Shown in pieces: positions 44,197 through 57,569 of a stretch of DNA of 64,000 nucleotides. Numbering within the stretch: position 1 is the first letter of the stretch; every line of letters starts with the position of its first letter. The notes beneath the pieces are model-generated. The model ran no database searches. It was not told where the DNA came from and worked only from the letters and a program-made list of their open reading frames with translations. Made by a program: the position numbers and the translations under genes. This stretch comes from Tethya wilhelma (taxonomy: Eukaryota > Porifera > Demospongiae > Tethyida > Tethyidae): assembly GCA_964030475.1 (NCBI GenBank), contig CAXIPT010000003.1, positions 6,144,511-6,208,510 on the forward strand, given 5' to 3'.

Positions 44197-46728
44197 GGAG
44201 CAGAAAATCATGTCATCGACCAGATCTTGACAGATTAAGTTAAGATTGGGCTGTGTTCATCATCACCAGAGCCACCAACCATCCTAACATCATTGACCCA
44301 TGAAGGTAAAGGGGAACATTTGTAACTCTAGTGGTGTGTTGATGACCCAGTTACATCTCTCTTGAGACTAGATGCACATGGTGCTTGTTGTCAGTACTGG
44401 GTGGTCTATCATTGGGTGTGTCTCTGTGTGTGCACATTTAGCAGAAAGTTTTCATTTAACCTTAGCATCATGCAAGCATGAGCACCTTCTGCCTGAGTCT
44501 CTGTGACATTGAATGCATTCACCCATGACTGCACATGTGTGTACCCTCAGCACTAGTTTAACTTATGTAAACTATGTAGCTAGCAGGTATTACCAAAAAA
44601 GGAGAAAATAATGGATTTAGCATCTATTGTTGTTTTGATCTATAGATATTCAGGCAATAATTTATTACAATTGTAATTGCATGACCATGCTAAACTGCTA
44701 GGGTGTGTAACTATGTTTATTGTGACCCTAGGGGCCACTGTTGAACAACTATTCTGAGTTTGTTCTTTAGTGTACCCATGCATTTGGTGTGGGTAGACTG
44801 TACACTCCCTAGCTGGCATGTTGTTGCCATAGAAACATAGAAACCCTTGATTACATTGACAACCAATGTGGCCAGAGGTGGGACCATATCACCACTGTCC
44901 AGTGTAGCCATATCATAATGAGAATACAGTGGCAAGCAATAGATGTAAGCTTTGATTGGTATTTTGATAATGAGAGCAGGTGGCAGAGCCCATGGAAGTT
45001 GGACCTAGGCCTATATATACTCATGTGTGAGGAATGTTCTTGCCTATGATGACAAAAGTTAGTGCTTGTGTTTGGAAGCTTCTGATTCATAGCATTATGT
45101 ACACAGTGTACTAGCTAGCAAGTGTGGTACAGCAACTTGAGAAGCACTCTCTGAACTACAATACCGTGTCTTTTGGTTTGCTACACCATTGTAGCATAGA
45201 TGAAATTCTACATTTTCCTTCCGTCCTTTATGGTAATGAAACATGTGCCTGTATTGTTTACCCTGACACATGACATTGTATATAAATATGACTACATTCT
45301 GTGACTTCCCTGGACTGGAGTATGGACTTATACTGCACACAAAGTTAGTCAAAATCTTTCAGAATGTTATAGCTAATCGCATCAACTGTTATTCATTATG
45401 TAGCTACTAGTAAGTTCAGAGTGCAAGTAGGTGGCCATAGTTACTGTTTATGACGACAGAGGAAATTTTTAGTTCTATTACTAAATTTAAGCATGCTGAA
45501 TGTATACACGTACATTATTATGTGGGTGGCATGATATTATGTGTTGGGAATATTTCAATGCTTGCTCATTTTTACCAACTATAATCATAGCAAGTGAGGA
45601 AGTTAAGATGTTTCCGTCCTTAGCTCTAGTCTGGCTCTATTAGTACGCTAATCAATGGATCTGCCCCATCATTGTCCCCATATATTGCACAAGTTGAACC
45701 CACCACATGAGGCAGTAGCGACAAACAACAAGACCATGGTGACTCAAGAGGTTGAAAATAGTTGTTGATGAAATTATTAATGTCCATGCTTGCATGCATG
45801 TATACAGAGCTGCAAATACAAATCAAAGTTCCATATGGTATGAATTTTATTGAGGATCACCTTCCAGCTCCTAGTGATTTATTGTAATTAGTTACCAAAG
45901 AGAAAGCCTATAGAGATTCCAATATAGTTACATCAACTCTCCTGTAAAAAAAAAGTACTGTAGATAATCTGTGAAAGGTATTCACTCTCTCCAAATAGGA
46001 ACTACATATGTTGTCTTAATTTTATTCTTCTTTGTGTATCTGTCCTATATCATAAATGCAGTGTCATACAAAAATTTTTGAACCACAAAAATTTCCCGAT
46101 CTACAGTAACCTGTGACTAGAAACTGACTAAACTCGGCTCCAAATGCCATACTAATTGTATGGCCATAACTGGGGGATCTGCCACATCCCTTTACTAAGC
46201 AATAGCCTGCAGGGATTCATCAGTATGTGATGCATATTGTTGAATTCCTAAACACCCGTAACATAGTACAGTGTATATTATTCCATGTGATCACCCACAC
46301 CCTGTGTGTTTGTTGGGGGCTGTAGTTGACCTATGTTTGAGTATTCATTAGAGGACCACTATGTCACTGTTTTCATGTGACTATGTCACTGTTTTCATGT
46401 GTTCTTGAAGACATTTGAATTGCCTTACTTAGGGTGTATGTGGCTTTGCTATTAATTTTTGGTTGTGTTCACAAGTTTAATTCTTGGTTTTTGTTTTGGC
46501 GTTGTGTTGTTTTGGGTGGCTTGGTGAAAGTTTGTCTTTCTTCTCTTATATCAATTCTCTGCTGAGCAGAAGTGAGTATAAAAGATATCTGTGTTTGAAC
46601 TGTGGCTTTCTGGGAAAGTTTGTCCTCTTTGCTCAGATAAAATAGTAGGATTCTCTTGTCACTGTAAGAATCACTTGCTGTTTGACACTCTTGAAAGCGT
46701 GACAGTTTTTCAGTCCATTTGCATTTGG

Positions 46729-46878
46729 GCTTATCTCAATGGAGATGACATGGGCCACAACACACATATATATTTGTTCTTCCACTTAAAGAAAGGAGAG
46801 TTCGATGCTCTCCTCCAGTGGCCGTTAGAGCACAAAGTCTCCCCCATTACTGTGAATCATAACCACAGGAAGCACATA
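46729..46878 (+). pseudogene. TRAF/MATH-domain gene fragment
   Basis: One frame encodes AYLNGDDMGHNTHIYLFF followed by KKGEFDALLQWPLEHKV. This is the core TRAF-type MATH pattern (YLNGDGxGxGTHxSLFF, GEYDALLxWPFxxKV). Upstream lacks the usual WKI start and downstream the LLDQ/NNRxH part is degraded (VNHNHRKH). No flanking exons were found, so it is an isolated decayed exon. Confidence 0.65.
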
Positions 46879-47027
46879 CATTGTACAAACATTCAAGCCA
46901 ACAGCACAAAGAACAGAGGTACAAGTGATTTTGTGTAGTGGACCGTGCCATCTTCATTGAGATAAACCTGAATGCATATCTTGTACTCATTACAAACACT
47001 GAGTTCAAGAAACAGTGGACACCCATA

Positions 47028-47592
47028 TACAATGAAAGCACCAAGGTGCATAAGCCTCGGCGCACTCACATGTATGCATGACATATGACCAGCACGGTCC
47101 ACTGAGAGGTGTCAGCAGCCTAGCAAATTCAAGCCTGCTGCAATTGACCTGTGATTAACCTAGTTATATTTAACCGCTGTTTTGGAATACTTTTGATGCT
47201 TGTACTGAGTTGTAGTACTTAGTACTTGCACTTTAATGCTCAGCTCGAGATACTTCTACACAAAGCTATATTAATTCAACTTGCAATCATTGAGTTACTT
47301 ACCTGTACTGTCCAAGGCTGAAGCAGCAGGCTAAGCCAGCCTGCCAAACTCCAGTCCATGATTCAAGCTGTATTGTTTCTAGATAACGCACACTACACGG
47401 GGCGTGATCAATGGGTGCGGTTTCGAAGCTAAGCGCTCAGAGAAGCACAAAAGCCTCAAATCTCAGAAACTACAGCGTTTTGCAAGATTCTACACAACAA
47501 ATTTCTAGATAATTTCGATTTATGAACGTAAGTACCTTTCATTTGGACCATAGAGCTGTCATTCTTCAGATAATCTAGTAACAGACAGACAG

Positions 47593-47624
<32 letters not shown>

Positions 47625-47670
47625 CGACTACCGTAACCCTCTGCACGTGCTACGCACGCGCCGAGGCTTA
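47028..47670 (-). mobile_element. Hairpin-ended (GT)n element, copy 2 (inverted)
   Basis: Read on the minus strand it starts next to TTAA (47,668-47,671) with GCCTCGGCGCGTGCGTAGCA then the GGGTTACGGTAGTCGTTTTG signature and (GT)n, and it ends at GCCGAGGCTTATGCACCTTG, GGTGCTTTCATTGTA. The interior (47,370-47,580) is closely related to 53,500-53,690 in the opposite orientation. Confidence 0.75.
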
Positions 47671-47827
47671 ACAATTTCACATCGCTCACATGGTTGTCTG
47701 AAAGAGCTACCATGTGCGGTGGTGTTGGTGTTCTAGTGTATGTGTATATAGGTGGGTAGGAGACTTTTAGTACTGTTGAAGTTGATTTTGTGACATGACT
47801 TTCACTTGTGGATATCCATAGTTTGTC

Positions 47828-47869
<42 letters not shown>

Positions 47870-49886
47870 GTATTGGGAATATTTCAATGCTTGCTCATTT
47901 TTACCAACTATAATCATAGCAAGTGAGGAAGTTAAGTCCTTAGCTCTAGTCTGGCTCTATTAGTACGGTAATCAATGGATCTGCCCCATCATTTTCCACA
48001 TATATTGCACAAGTTGAACCCACCACATGAGGCAGTAGCGACAAACAACAAGACCATGGTGACTCAAGAGGTTCAAATGTATTGTGGAAGGCATCACCTC
48101 TCTTCAAGTATAGAACTAATGTTGTCTTTCATTCTCCTTTGCATATCCCTCCTGTTAGGTTTGACTAGATTCCAGCTCCAAATGCCAAATTTTGCCTAAT
48201 CACAACTGGAGGTATAGTATTTAATTAATATGCTGCATACGATTGGGCATGCTACTGCATCCATTAAACAAACTATAGCCTGCAGAGTTTCATCAGTGAT
48301 ACTCACGTTCATGCATATTGCATTATTGTTGTTTTATTCCTCTAAGAATCAGTGAAAAACAGTGGGCTCATAGCATTATTAATTTAAAAAATTTATTATA
48401 GTGAAATCACCTGATTCCATTCACCTTGGTAGTTACTGGGAAGTTTAAATTTTATGAGGAATGTTACTATACATAGTCAAAAACAGAAGTTTCTTAAAAT
48501 AACTCACATGTAGTGCAACTTTGCGTAATCATTGTGGGTCAAGGTTCATTTGACCTCTATGCAGCGAAGCTATTCACATTAGGTTCAAGCTTCACATCTG
48601 GTTCTAGTGTACCTAATTTGTGTTATATCCGTTTTAACATTAAAAGTATACAATATTTTGTTGTAGATCACACACAGCTCAAATGTACCATCTCTATCTT
48701 TTCTATGGAACATAAGGAATTCATACAAGCACATAGCAGGCTCAATATTTATATCCGTAGCACAATGAGAGAATAGTACTGCTCTACAAGCCACTTGTTT
48801 ATCTTTCCTTGGCTGTCTCCAAGTTTTTGGTGAAAAATCTCGGTGAATTTCATGTGTGTCTTAATTTTCCTTGTGGCAGTGTGAATAAAATATTCTCATT
48901 TTTGTCTCTCGTTCTGGTTGTGTAGAAACTGTCACTGGAAGTATACGTAGCTGTTCAGCTATGTAGATTGTAGTGAATTTATTGAGTGGAACTAATAGCA
49001 TATCATACCCTCTGTGCAACATTCCTACCAGCCAGCTGCTGTATAAAATGACCTCAGGCACTTGTAAGGGATTATTTTCTCTAGTTTGTTTTTAATTTGG
49101 TCATTCTAGTGGGCAACTATTTCAAACTCTTGCTGAACCCTTGAAGATGGTTTATGATCTACACACTGCCATGTCACCACAACCTTCTGTTAGGTGGGTG
49201 GCAGTGTAGCATGAGGTTTTGGGTTCAGTATAGAACAAAAAAAATTTATTCCAAGGAGAATGATTCTAAGATTGGAAAACCCACCAACCAAACCAATTCA
49301 CTATCTGATGTAGATAGGCTTTACAATTATGAAGTTCTTTGTCCACGAATCACCATACCTAGGTTTGTGATGAGAGTTAAGCATGTCCATGTGCTTACTA
49401 TACTATTGTCATGTTATTTGGTCATGTATAATATTATACTACACGAGCATGAGTGGTGTATTGGTGTAGAGAGTGTGTACAACTGTTGTTGTGTAATAGT
49501 TTAGATCTGTTAGTGTTTGTACCTATTGTAGAGCTAATCCAATTGATATATCGATCTCTTTGTCCTAACACAAAACATATACATCTTCCTTCGTTGCTCT
49601 TGTTTGTGTTAGGCACATAGTAGGTAAAATGCTGGGACAGTCACATATTTGTAAACAGCTGTCTTTTTGACTCAAATCTAGTACTGGTATAGTACTTTAG
49701 TCAACTACAAGTATTTGCCTCTTTTCTTGTTGTGTGGAAGTTTTTTCTTTCTGCCCCAGTTGCCACATGACCCTGGTCCACTCACTTTAAAGATGACTGT
49801 TCACAACTATTTATGACACTAAGGTCAGGTCCATGCAGTGCTAATCTCTGTGTGTCCATATTTAATTTTAATATATAGTAGAAATT

Positions 49887-52800
49887 TTCTTGTAACCTTA
49901 GCATCATGCAAGCATGAGCACCTTCTCCCTGAGTCTCTGTGACATTGAACTTGTAGAATGCATTCACCCATGACTGCACATGAGTGTACCCTCAGCACTG
50001 GCTGTGTTCTACCAAAAAAGGAGAAATAATGGAGAGCTTCATTCTATAGTTTTTGATATCTATTCAGGCAACAATTATTGCATAGCTGCCATCCTGACTA
50101 TATACTCCCTATAGCCTCTCCTCCTTACTTGACATAATGAGGCTTAGGTCCATCCTCATGGGCTGTGCCACCTGCTCTCATTATCTAGCATACCAATCAA
50201 AGCTTACATTTTTATTTGCCGCAGTTGTCCCACTGTAGTAGTCTCATTATGGCCACATTGGTTTTTCAATGCAGCCATGTTTCCATGGTAACTACTCTGT
50301 GAGCCATGGTATGTGAGAAATGTTGCTTTCTTATGATGACAAGCTGCTTGTGTGTGGAGGATGTCATTATGCACATGTATACACAGCCTACTAGTAGCCC
50401 CAACTCACACCCCCTACCTCCTCGAAAAATAAGGAAGGGTCCAGAGGGGCCAGGGATGAGGCTACTAGTAGACTGTGTAGCCTCGTCCCCAGGCTAGTCT
50501 ACTAGCGTGTACTGTTCATGTCGTTACGCTCATTAAAGTTCATTGGAAAAAATGTACACAGTCTACTAGTGTGTACTGCAACTTGAGAAGCATTCTCTTT
50601 CTGAACAATAGCAAATCATCCTACACTCTTTTAGCATGGATAAAATTTAATACATCTACGTTTTCCCTCCATTATGATAATGAAACACATGCCTGTATTG
50701 TTTATCCTGATATAAATATAACTAGCTAATTACAACCAATGTACCAACTGATATTCATTCATTGAATGATGTAGGTTTAGAGTGCACGTGGGTGGCCATA
50801 GTTACTGTTTATGACGACAGAGTAACTTGTTGGTTCTATTACTAATTTAAGCACGCTGAACTGTATACACGTACATTATTGTGTGGGTGGCATGATATAT
50901 GTATTGGGAATTCAATGCTTGATCATTTTTGCCAACTATAATCATAGTGAGTGAGGAAGTTAAGATGTTTCCGTCCTTAGCTCTAGTCTGGTTCTATTAG
51001 CACGCTAATCAATGGATCTGCCCCATCATTTTCCACATATATTGCACAAGTTGAACCCATCACATGAGGCAGTATCGACAAACAACAAGGCCATGGTGAC
51101 TCTTCAAATGTGTTGTTTTTGTGAAAATTGTGTCATGCATGTATGCACCGCTGCATATACAAATTAAAGTTCCCTATGGTATGAATTTTATTTAGAAGAA
51201 TGTGAATTAACAGTAATTGCCTTCTAGCTCCTAGTGAACCATGATTGATTCATCATTATATTGCAGTTAAGAAATGGTTGTGTCAACTCTCCTGTATAAG
51301 GTACTGTAGATAATCTGTGAAAGGCCTCCATTCTCTCCCAGTAGAAACTATGTTGTCTTTCCTCCTCCTGTGTGAACCCCCCTAAGAGGACAACATTACT
51401 AACTAACCTGTGACTAGAAGCTGACTAAACTCAGATGCAATGCCATACTCTAATTTCTTGACTATAAGAGGGGCATTGTTTACTCAGCTGCACACGATAA
51501 AATTAATACAGTAAACTAAAGCCCTATAGTTTAATGTCTGCAGCTAGGGATGGTACATACTGTATATTATTTCCATAGTGTTGTCAGTGTAGGTAACTCA
51601 AAATCTCTCTCACAATGTACTATTGGGGAATTACTTTGTTGCTATTTATAGGACCTTGATTCCTTGACTTATTGACTAGTTTTATTTAGACTACTGTTGG
51701 AAATCGATCGGTGAAGAAAAATGGGCTCATAGCATACTTCTTTTGTTATGGTGAAAAGCTCTCTCACAATATATGGTGTATTGTTGGAGAATTACCTTGT
51801 TGCTATTTATTTGGAGGTTTCATTTTAGACTACAGTTGTGAAATCAATCAGTGAAGAAACATGGGCTCATAGCATAATTTTTTGTTATGGTGAAAATCAC
51901 CTGATTCCACTCAAATAGCTTGATCGCTACATTGAAGTTGTTTCAATTTTTTGTTGACATACACAGCCAAAAATAAAAGCTGCTTAAAATAACTCCCAAG
52001 GTTCATTTGACTTCTGTGTAGCACATGTACAGCTATTCATCTCTGCTTCACCTTAATTTGTATTGTCCATGTATGGTACATTATTTTTGTCTTTTTTGAT
52101 CAAATCATCCCATCTTAACTGTGATCTAGCAATAATACTAGTATTAATACCTCCCTCTCTGGTCTCTTCTATGGAACTCATACAAGGTTCAAATGCCAGA
52201 GCACAAATGAGAGAATCATTCTGCTTCATATGCCACTTGTTTATCTTTCCTTGGCTTTCAAATTTTATTTCTACGTGCATGGAAACACAACAGGCTCTCT
52301 GATCTTAAGAATTGGCTACTAAGCTGAAGTACTATGTATATTATTCTGACTTATAATGGAAGTATTTTGTCCACATGTTACATTAAAAGTGTGTTTGCTG
52401 TGGTGGTCTGGTAGCAGTAGCATGTGCACATTAATTTTCCATTTGGCATTGTGGATTTAAATTTCTCGATTTTCTCTTCTATTCTGTTTGTGCAGTAACT
52501 GTCACTGAAGGTGTAGCTGTCCAGCTAGATTGTATACAGCTGATTTGTTGAGTGTAACACACCATTTGTGAAGCATTCCTACTAGCTGCTGTATAAAATG
52601 ACCTCAGGCACTTGTAGGGGATTATTTCTCCAGGTTGTCTATACTATTTTTCAAGGCTACTTTGACTCTTGCTGAACCCTTGAAGATGGTTTATGGTCTA
52701 CACACTGCCATGTCACCACAACCTTCTGTTAGGTGGGTGGTAGTGCAACATGAGGTTTTGGGTTCAGTCTAGAACAAAGAAATATTTATTCCAAGGAGAA

Positions 52801-53330
52801 TGACCCTAAGATAGGAAAGGAAAACCCACCAACCAAACCAATTCACTATCTGATGTAGATAGGCTTTACAATAATGAAGTTCTTTTGTCCATGCATGTGT
52901 CATCCCCCTCTAACCATGTCAAGGTTTGTGAGGAGACAATTTTTACTTCTCTGTGTGCTTACTCTTGTCTTGTTGTTTAGTCGTGTATATTACACTACAC
53001 GAGCATGAATGGTGTATTGGTGCATCTAGAAAGTGTGTACAGCTGTTGTTATGTAATAGTGTTTGTACCTATTGGGAGATAATGCAATTGACATCTCCCT
53101 CTGTTCTAGTACAAAACGTCTTCCTTTGTATCCTTTGTTTGTGTTAGGCATGTAGCTAGGTTAAAATGTATGGAAGAGTCACATATTTGTAAACAGCTGT
53201 CTTGCTGACTCAACCTAGTAATGTTGTCATGTTCCTTCTTGTGCAAAACTTTTCTCTGCATGCCCCCAGTTACACTGGACCCGACCTCATTGAACCACGG
53301 TGCCATAAATGGTTGTGATTGGCCACCTTT
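49887..53330. repeat. Segmental duplication, copy 2 (noncoding)
   Basis: Diverged partner of 44,457-49,880 with blocks in the same order and orientation, without the interrupting relic and element. Only short open frames. The frame at 52,953-53,147 corresponds to part of one at 49,154-49,504 but has lost its upstream part, so neither looks like a conserved gene. Confidence 0.75.
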
Positions 53331-53403
53331 AAAGTTTTTTAGTGTCAGGGGTAAGATAAAGGATCTACCTGTGGGATGTCAGGGGTAGAACACTGCAGTT
53401 ATT

Positions 53404-54112
53404 AACCCTCTGCACGTGCTACGCACGTGCAGAGGGTTACGGTAGTCGTTTTGTGTGTGTGTGTGTGTGTGTCCGTCTGTTACTAAGTTATCTGAAGAAC
53501 GGCAGCTGTAGAGTCCAAATGGAAGGTACTTACGTTCATTAGTCAAAATTATCTTGAAATTTGTCGTGTAGGATCTTGCGAAATACTGTACTTTCTGAGA
53601 TCTGAGGCTTTTGTGCATCTCTGAGCACTTAGGCTTCGAAACTGCACCCATCGATCACGCCCCATGTGATGTGCGTTATCTAGAAAACGAGTGGCCCGGA
53701 TGTACAGGCCAGTGATAGCTGCTTTGTCAGGTAAGTAACTCAAGTGAGATAACACTTTGTAGAACTGTGAATCTATGATCTAGTACTGTTCTTACTGTTG
53801 CTTGGTCAGAGACTGCAATGATGAGCAGATGAGGAGGCTGAAGTTCAGACTTGACTGTGTCATAATAGGCTAGTACTGAGCTTAGATGTGTGTTGTTTGT
53901 ATCAGTACATGCCTAACTGGCTACTAAGCTGAGGAGCCTGGGGACAATAGGCTAACTTGGGCCTACTATACTATGATTAGTAGATTAGTTTTGTTGATAC
54001 ACCTGGGCTGTACATGTAGGTATAATACACTCTTTTACACAGTGTATGCGTAAGTGTGCTAGCCAGGGTGCCGAGGCTTGTGCGCCACGCAGTGGTGCTT
54101 TCATGTTAACCA
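53404..54112 (+). mobile_element. Hairpin-ended (GT)n element, copy 3
   Basis: Starts next to TTAA with CCCTCTGCACGTGCTACGCA, a perfect hairpin with GTGCAGAGGG, followed by TTACGGTAGTCGTTTTG and (GT)n. It ends with GCCGAGGCTTGTGCGCCAC and GGTGCTTTCATG, next to another TTAA. No coding capacity. Confidence 0.75.
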
Positions 54113-54423
54113 TGTTGTAGGTACATATGATAGACAGCATGTAAATGTTTTAGTCCATTATGCCTATTATACTGTTGTCAAACATTTGGGTTCTCCACTT
54201 TCATGGAGCAGGAGCTTATGAGTGTTGTAGTTAATTATACGTACAGTAGTATAGATTTGGGCACAAGGCTCATAACCTCCAGCGCATGAAGTCAAGTGGT
54301 TTGTTGGGATATGTTTACGACCTTCAAGTGTGTATGGTACAATAGGGTGATCTTATTAAAGGCTAACTTATATGGCAGCTATATGTTGATGTGTGTGTAG
54401 TATTCCATAGCTTGATTTAATAT

Positions 54424-54425
<2 letters not shown>

Positions 54426-54494
<69 letters not shown>
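54426..54494. repeat. Compound (CT)n(CA)n microsatellite
   Basis: A run of CT units passes directly into CA units. It lies just before the start of the first MATH-gene duplication unit. Confidence 0.9.
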
Positions 54495-54496
<2 letters not shown>

Positions 54497-54930
54497 ACTA
54501 GTATTGTCCTAGTCGTGTTACTCAACAATAATCTAAATCACATAATTGACATTTGCATGCCCCACATGTTAAGATACCACCTTGCTCTGAACTTATTAAC
54601 ATTGATGTGAATGAATTTGCAGTGAATGTGCTGGCATACTTAATAGTTTATGACATTATAACCCTTGTGCACAATATCTCCCCTACACACACAACAGGTT
54701 GAATCAATTGTATTAATAAATATTATATTGCAATCATGAATGCAATCAGACTCACAAGAATCATATATAGAGCATGACAACCATCAGAGAAGTTGAAGAA
54801 TGCATGAACAATAAATAATATATATAAAGCTGAACCATAATCATAACAATATTAATGACACAAAGACAGCTTATGTACAATCACATTTACACCAGTGCCT
54901 GATAATAATAATAATAATACATTTTTTCTA

Positions 54931-56561
54931 CTATAGAATTATTTTAAACACAATACACATTTTATCATCCATAATATATTTTACTTTTAACAGTCTCCAG
55001 TTAGACACAACAACCTTAAACTCAAAAGCTTCAGCTCCAGCTAAATGTCTCTCACTACTAGCTTCAATGTTCTCCTTTGGTTCAGCTGTGGACTGGTCAA
55101 GGAGGCAGCACTGGAGGCTACTGGGTCTCTCTCCAGGGTTGCCCTTGTGGCTTACTTGAACCGTTAGCTGAACACAGTCTTCTGTAAGATCTCTTGATAT
55201 GTGAAGACTGGCCTTTAACATGTTGGTGTAGAACTGTGGACTGAGTATCTTGCTCTTCGATCTAATCAGTTCTGAAACTTGAGGAATCTTCCAAATAAAA
55301 GTTCCATTACTTGTTGTGTCTGGGTCCACTCTACCAACTGTTGGAGGCTGTGCTTGGACTTGACTTGGATCTCTTTGTACCTGATTGTGATGTCCATTTT
55401 CATTCTGTAATAGAATATTATTTTGTTAGCATTAATGAATGCTAGCATTCTAACTGTATAACAATATTACTGTGTAGTATTATTAATAGGACGATATTTA
55501 CTGACAATAAATATGATACTCACTCTGATCGTAAGACGATGGGCCCTTTGGATTCTTGTCAAGGGTACATGTAATGGTGTCACCAGAGCTTCAGAATAGT
55601 CCCTATCTTGATTTTGCTGCAGTTACCATGATGATAAGATAATAAGGTGACAACAACAATAAAATTTGAACTTGTTTCCTTACCTCTTGTGGCAAAGAAG
55701 TGGACAAGTTCTCAGAATGTGGTCTGTCAAATTGCAAGTGTTGCAAATATCTTTCCTGCCCAACCTTTAAAGAAGGAAAAGGTGATAGGGCCAAAGATGT
55801 GACCATAAACAGCTGTTTATTATTTTTAAGTTAGCTCACCGAAGGATTTTGAGTTCTTGCCTGTACCCCCGTCACCAACTGATTCCGGCTGGGATCATAG
55901 CTCTTTTAGAATTAACAAAATTCATTATCATGGCTTTCAAAAAAATCATTATAGACCTACTTGTTCTTGAATGGGCAATGATGGAATCACTCTCTGAAGC
56001 AGAGGGTGGTAAGGCTGCAGGATTGAATATAAAACAGTACAATATACAGCTAATAATATTACAGCAGCTGTATAATAATAGTCATGCAATTTCTATATAG
56101 AACTAAACATAGACACTGGCATTTTTTTTTTAAATACATGCATAGATACCTGATCATTCAAGCCAAGAGCTCTGTGTCCAGGCACAACCAATTGACTGTT
56201 TTCGGGGAATACACTTGGAAAAGGATATGAGTCCCATGAGCTTGAGAACGATTCGGGTCTCTGGTGATAAAAGATAAAATACATAATAATAATTATAGAC
56301 AAATTCTTCTGTAAAAAATCACATGCAAAATTAATGAAACACCAGAGGTTTTAAACTTTTTTTCTACTGAATAAGTCCAAGCACTTACTACTTCTGAATC
56401 ACTGTGCTTGGAAGAACTGAAGGTAGTGTCTGGTCTTCTATCATCCCTGAATTCATGGGGGAATTTTATGCAATATATTACTGCTGCAACTGTGCAAACA
56501 CAAAATCATGGCTGCATGCAAGCAACTGAATCACATCTAAAAGAACTTGATGAACTTACAT
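54931..56561 (-). CDS. MATH-like domain protein, gene A
   Basis: Exons, 5' to 3' on the minus strand: 56561-56560 (A and T of the start codon), 56446-56389, 56260-56150, 56014-55961, 55902-55840, 55764-55684, 55616-55524, 55404-54931; 311 aa. The first two start-codon bases end one exon at a strong GTAAGT donor and the G begins the next, giving MDDRRPDTT. Residues 1-170 are Ser/Pro/Gln-rich and probably disordered. The C-terminal about 135 residues begin NGTFIWKIPQVSEL and contain LSPQFY, LLDQS and the ending YIMDDKMCIVFK, the frame of a TRAF-type MATH domain whose middle is poorly conserved. MATH domains bind receptor or adaptor peptides. There is no RING, zinc finger or BTB in the visible exons. 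Transcription probably starts upstream of 56,561. Gene B is a tandem copy. Confidence 0.68.
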
Positions 56562-57401
56562 GACAGGGGAGTTTGACAATTTTACTCTATTTCTAAAGGA
56601 TTTATATACTAGACTATTCACTTCTTTTTCTTTGCAACTTTGTTAAAATACTGGACTTTAAAATCTATTTAAATACTCACAAAGTTGTCGATTAATTATA
56701 GCAACCAACAGCAAACGTGACTGATGGAAAGCAGAGAAAGAAAAGAGGAAAGAGGAAATAACATAGGTATAGGTGTGGCCAGAATAAATCTTTTCTTACC
56801 GTATTCATCATAGAGTTTTTAAATCTGACATCATGTCCTGGGATGGAGTTTGTGAACACTGATTGTCCAGAGCTGGTGAACCACCTGACCACTCGAACTC
56901 CAACAATACAGAACTACCAGAGTACACACACGAAACACAAACAGACAAACACGTACACTGAATTCATGAAATCCCCCAGAGTCATGTGATTGATCACGTG
57001 CGCTGGATCGGATGTACTATGTCTCAGAGTCTGCTATGTCTCTGAAGTCGACATGTCGATCTCTGAGCCTCTCTCTTCATGATGAATTCAGTTTTGGACC
57101 CTATGAATTTGTATCCTATCAGAGAATTGTATATATTGGTAGATATAAGCAGTATATGGGAGGAGGGAGATGGGATTTTGTAAATCATCATGCTGTGTTT
57201 TATGTACTTATGTAGGTTCATGTGTTTTGTTGAGGTAAATTTGAAGTGTGTGTGTACTGTTTGGCGTAGAAGATCATTCAGTATAAATGTGAGTTAAAAA
57301 TCACATGCAATATGTGCATAAATTTCGGTATGTTACCCACATCTTTCATAGCAAGCTGTATCCTATCAGAGAATTGTATATAATATTATTTGGTAGATAT
57401 A

Positions 57402-57569
57402 TAGAACGGGTGCAATTACGTAAAATGAGTCACTTCCGTATGGCAAAAATGTACAGAGCAATACGGAGAAACGAGCAGCTGTCATTTACTTCCGTATGGC
57501 AAAAATAACTATTTCTAGTATCACTCAAAATACTTCCAGTTTATGATGACGTTGATTGCACCCGCTCTA
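57402..57569. mobile_element. MITE of 168 bp with TA target duplication
   Basis: Inverted ends TAGAACGGGTGCAAT and ATTGCACCCGCTCTA are flanked by TA on each side. A paralogous stretch at 57,135-57,160 has the uninterrupted sequence GGTAGATATAAGCAGTATAT, which is the empty site. Internally it carries a CTTCCGTATGGCAAAAAT motif twice. Confidence 0.82.

Larger units (their letters stand above)
44457..49880. repeat. Segmental duplication, copy 1 (noncoding, interrupted)
   Basis: Ordered blocks here match 49,887-53,330: for example CATGCAAGCATGAGCACC (44,468 and 49,907), CTGCCCCATCATT with its flanks (45,660, 47,982 and 51,018), TATAAAATGACCTCAGGCAC (49,042 and 52,593) and CACATATTTGTAAACAGCTG near the end. 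Copy 1 is interrupted at about 46,300-47,870 by a TRAF/MATH relic and a hairpin-ended element, and the block starting GGGAATATTTCAATGC occurs twice. No gene recognised. Confidence 0.75.

Noticed and set aside
43991..44238. His-Thr and Cys-Val repeat frames
   Set aside because: They are pure (AC)n microsatellite translated across an N gap.
46847..47102. Minus-strand frames and a short inverted repeat (GTGGACCGTGC near 46,938 and GCACGGTCCAC near 47,092)
   Set aside because: The inverted repeat straddles the end of the hairpin-ended element, so it is probably coincidental or a relic; I saw no target duplication and no coding evidence.
49154..49504. Frame of 116 codons in copy 1 of the duplicated noncoding unit
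   Set aside because: The equivalent part of copy 2 near 52,700-53,050 has frame-changing indels, so there is no sign of protein constraint, and no domain was recognised.
56692..56930. Possible coding exon upstream of MATH gene A (FCIVGVRVVRWFTSSGQ on the minus strand, donor GTAAGA near 56,800)
   Set aside because: Its phase does not join the first coding exon without a stop, and the whole stretch is missing from gene B. It may be a 5' UTR exon or chance.
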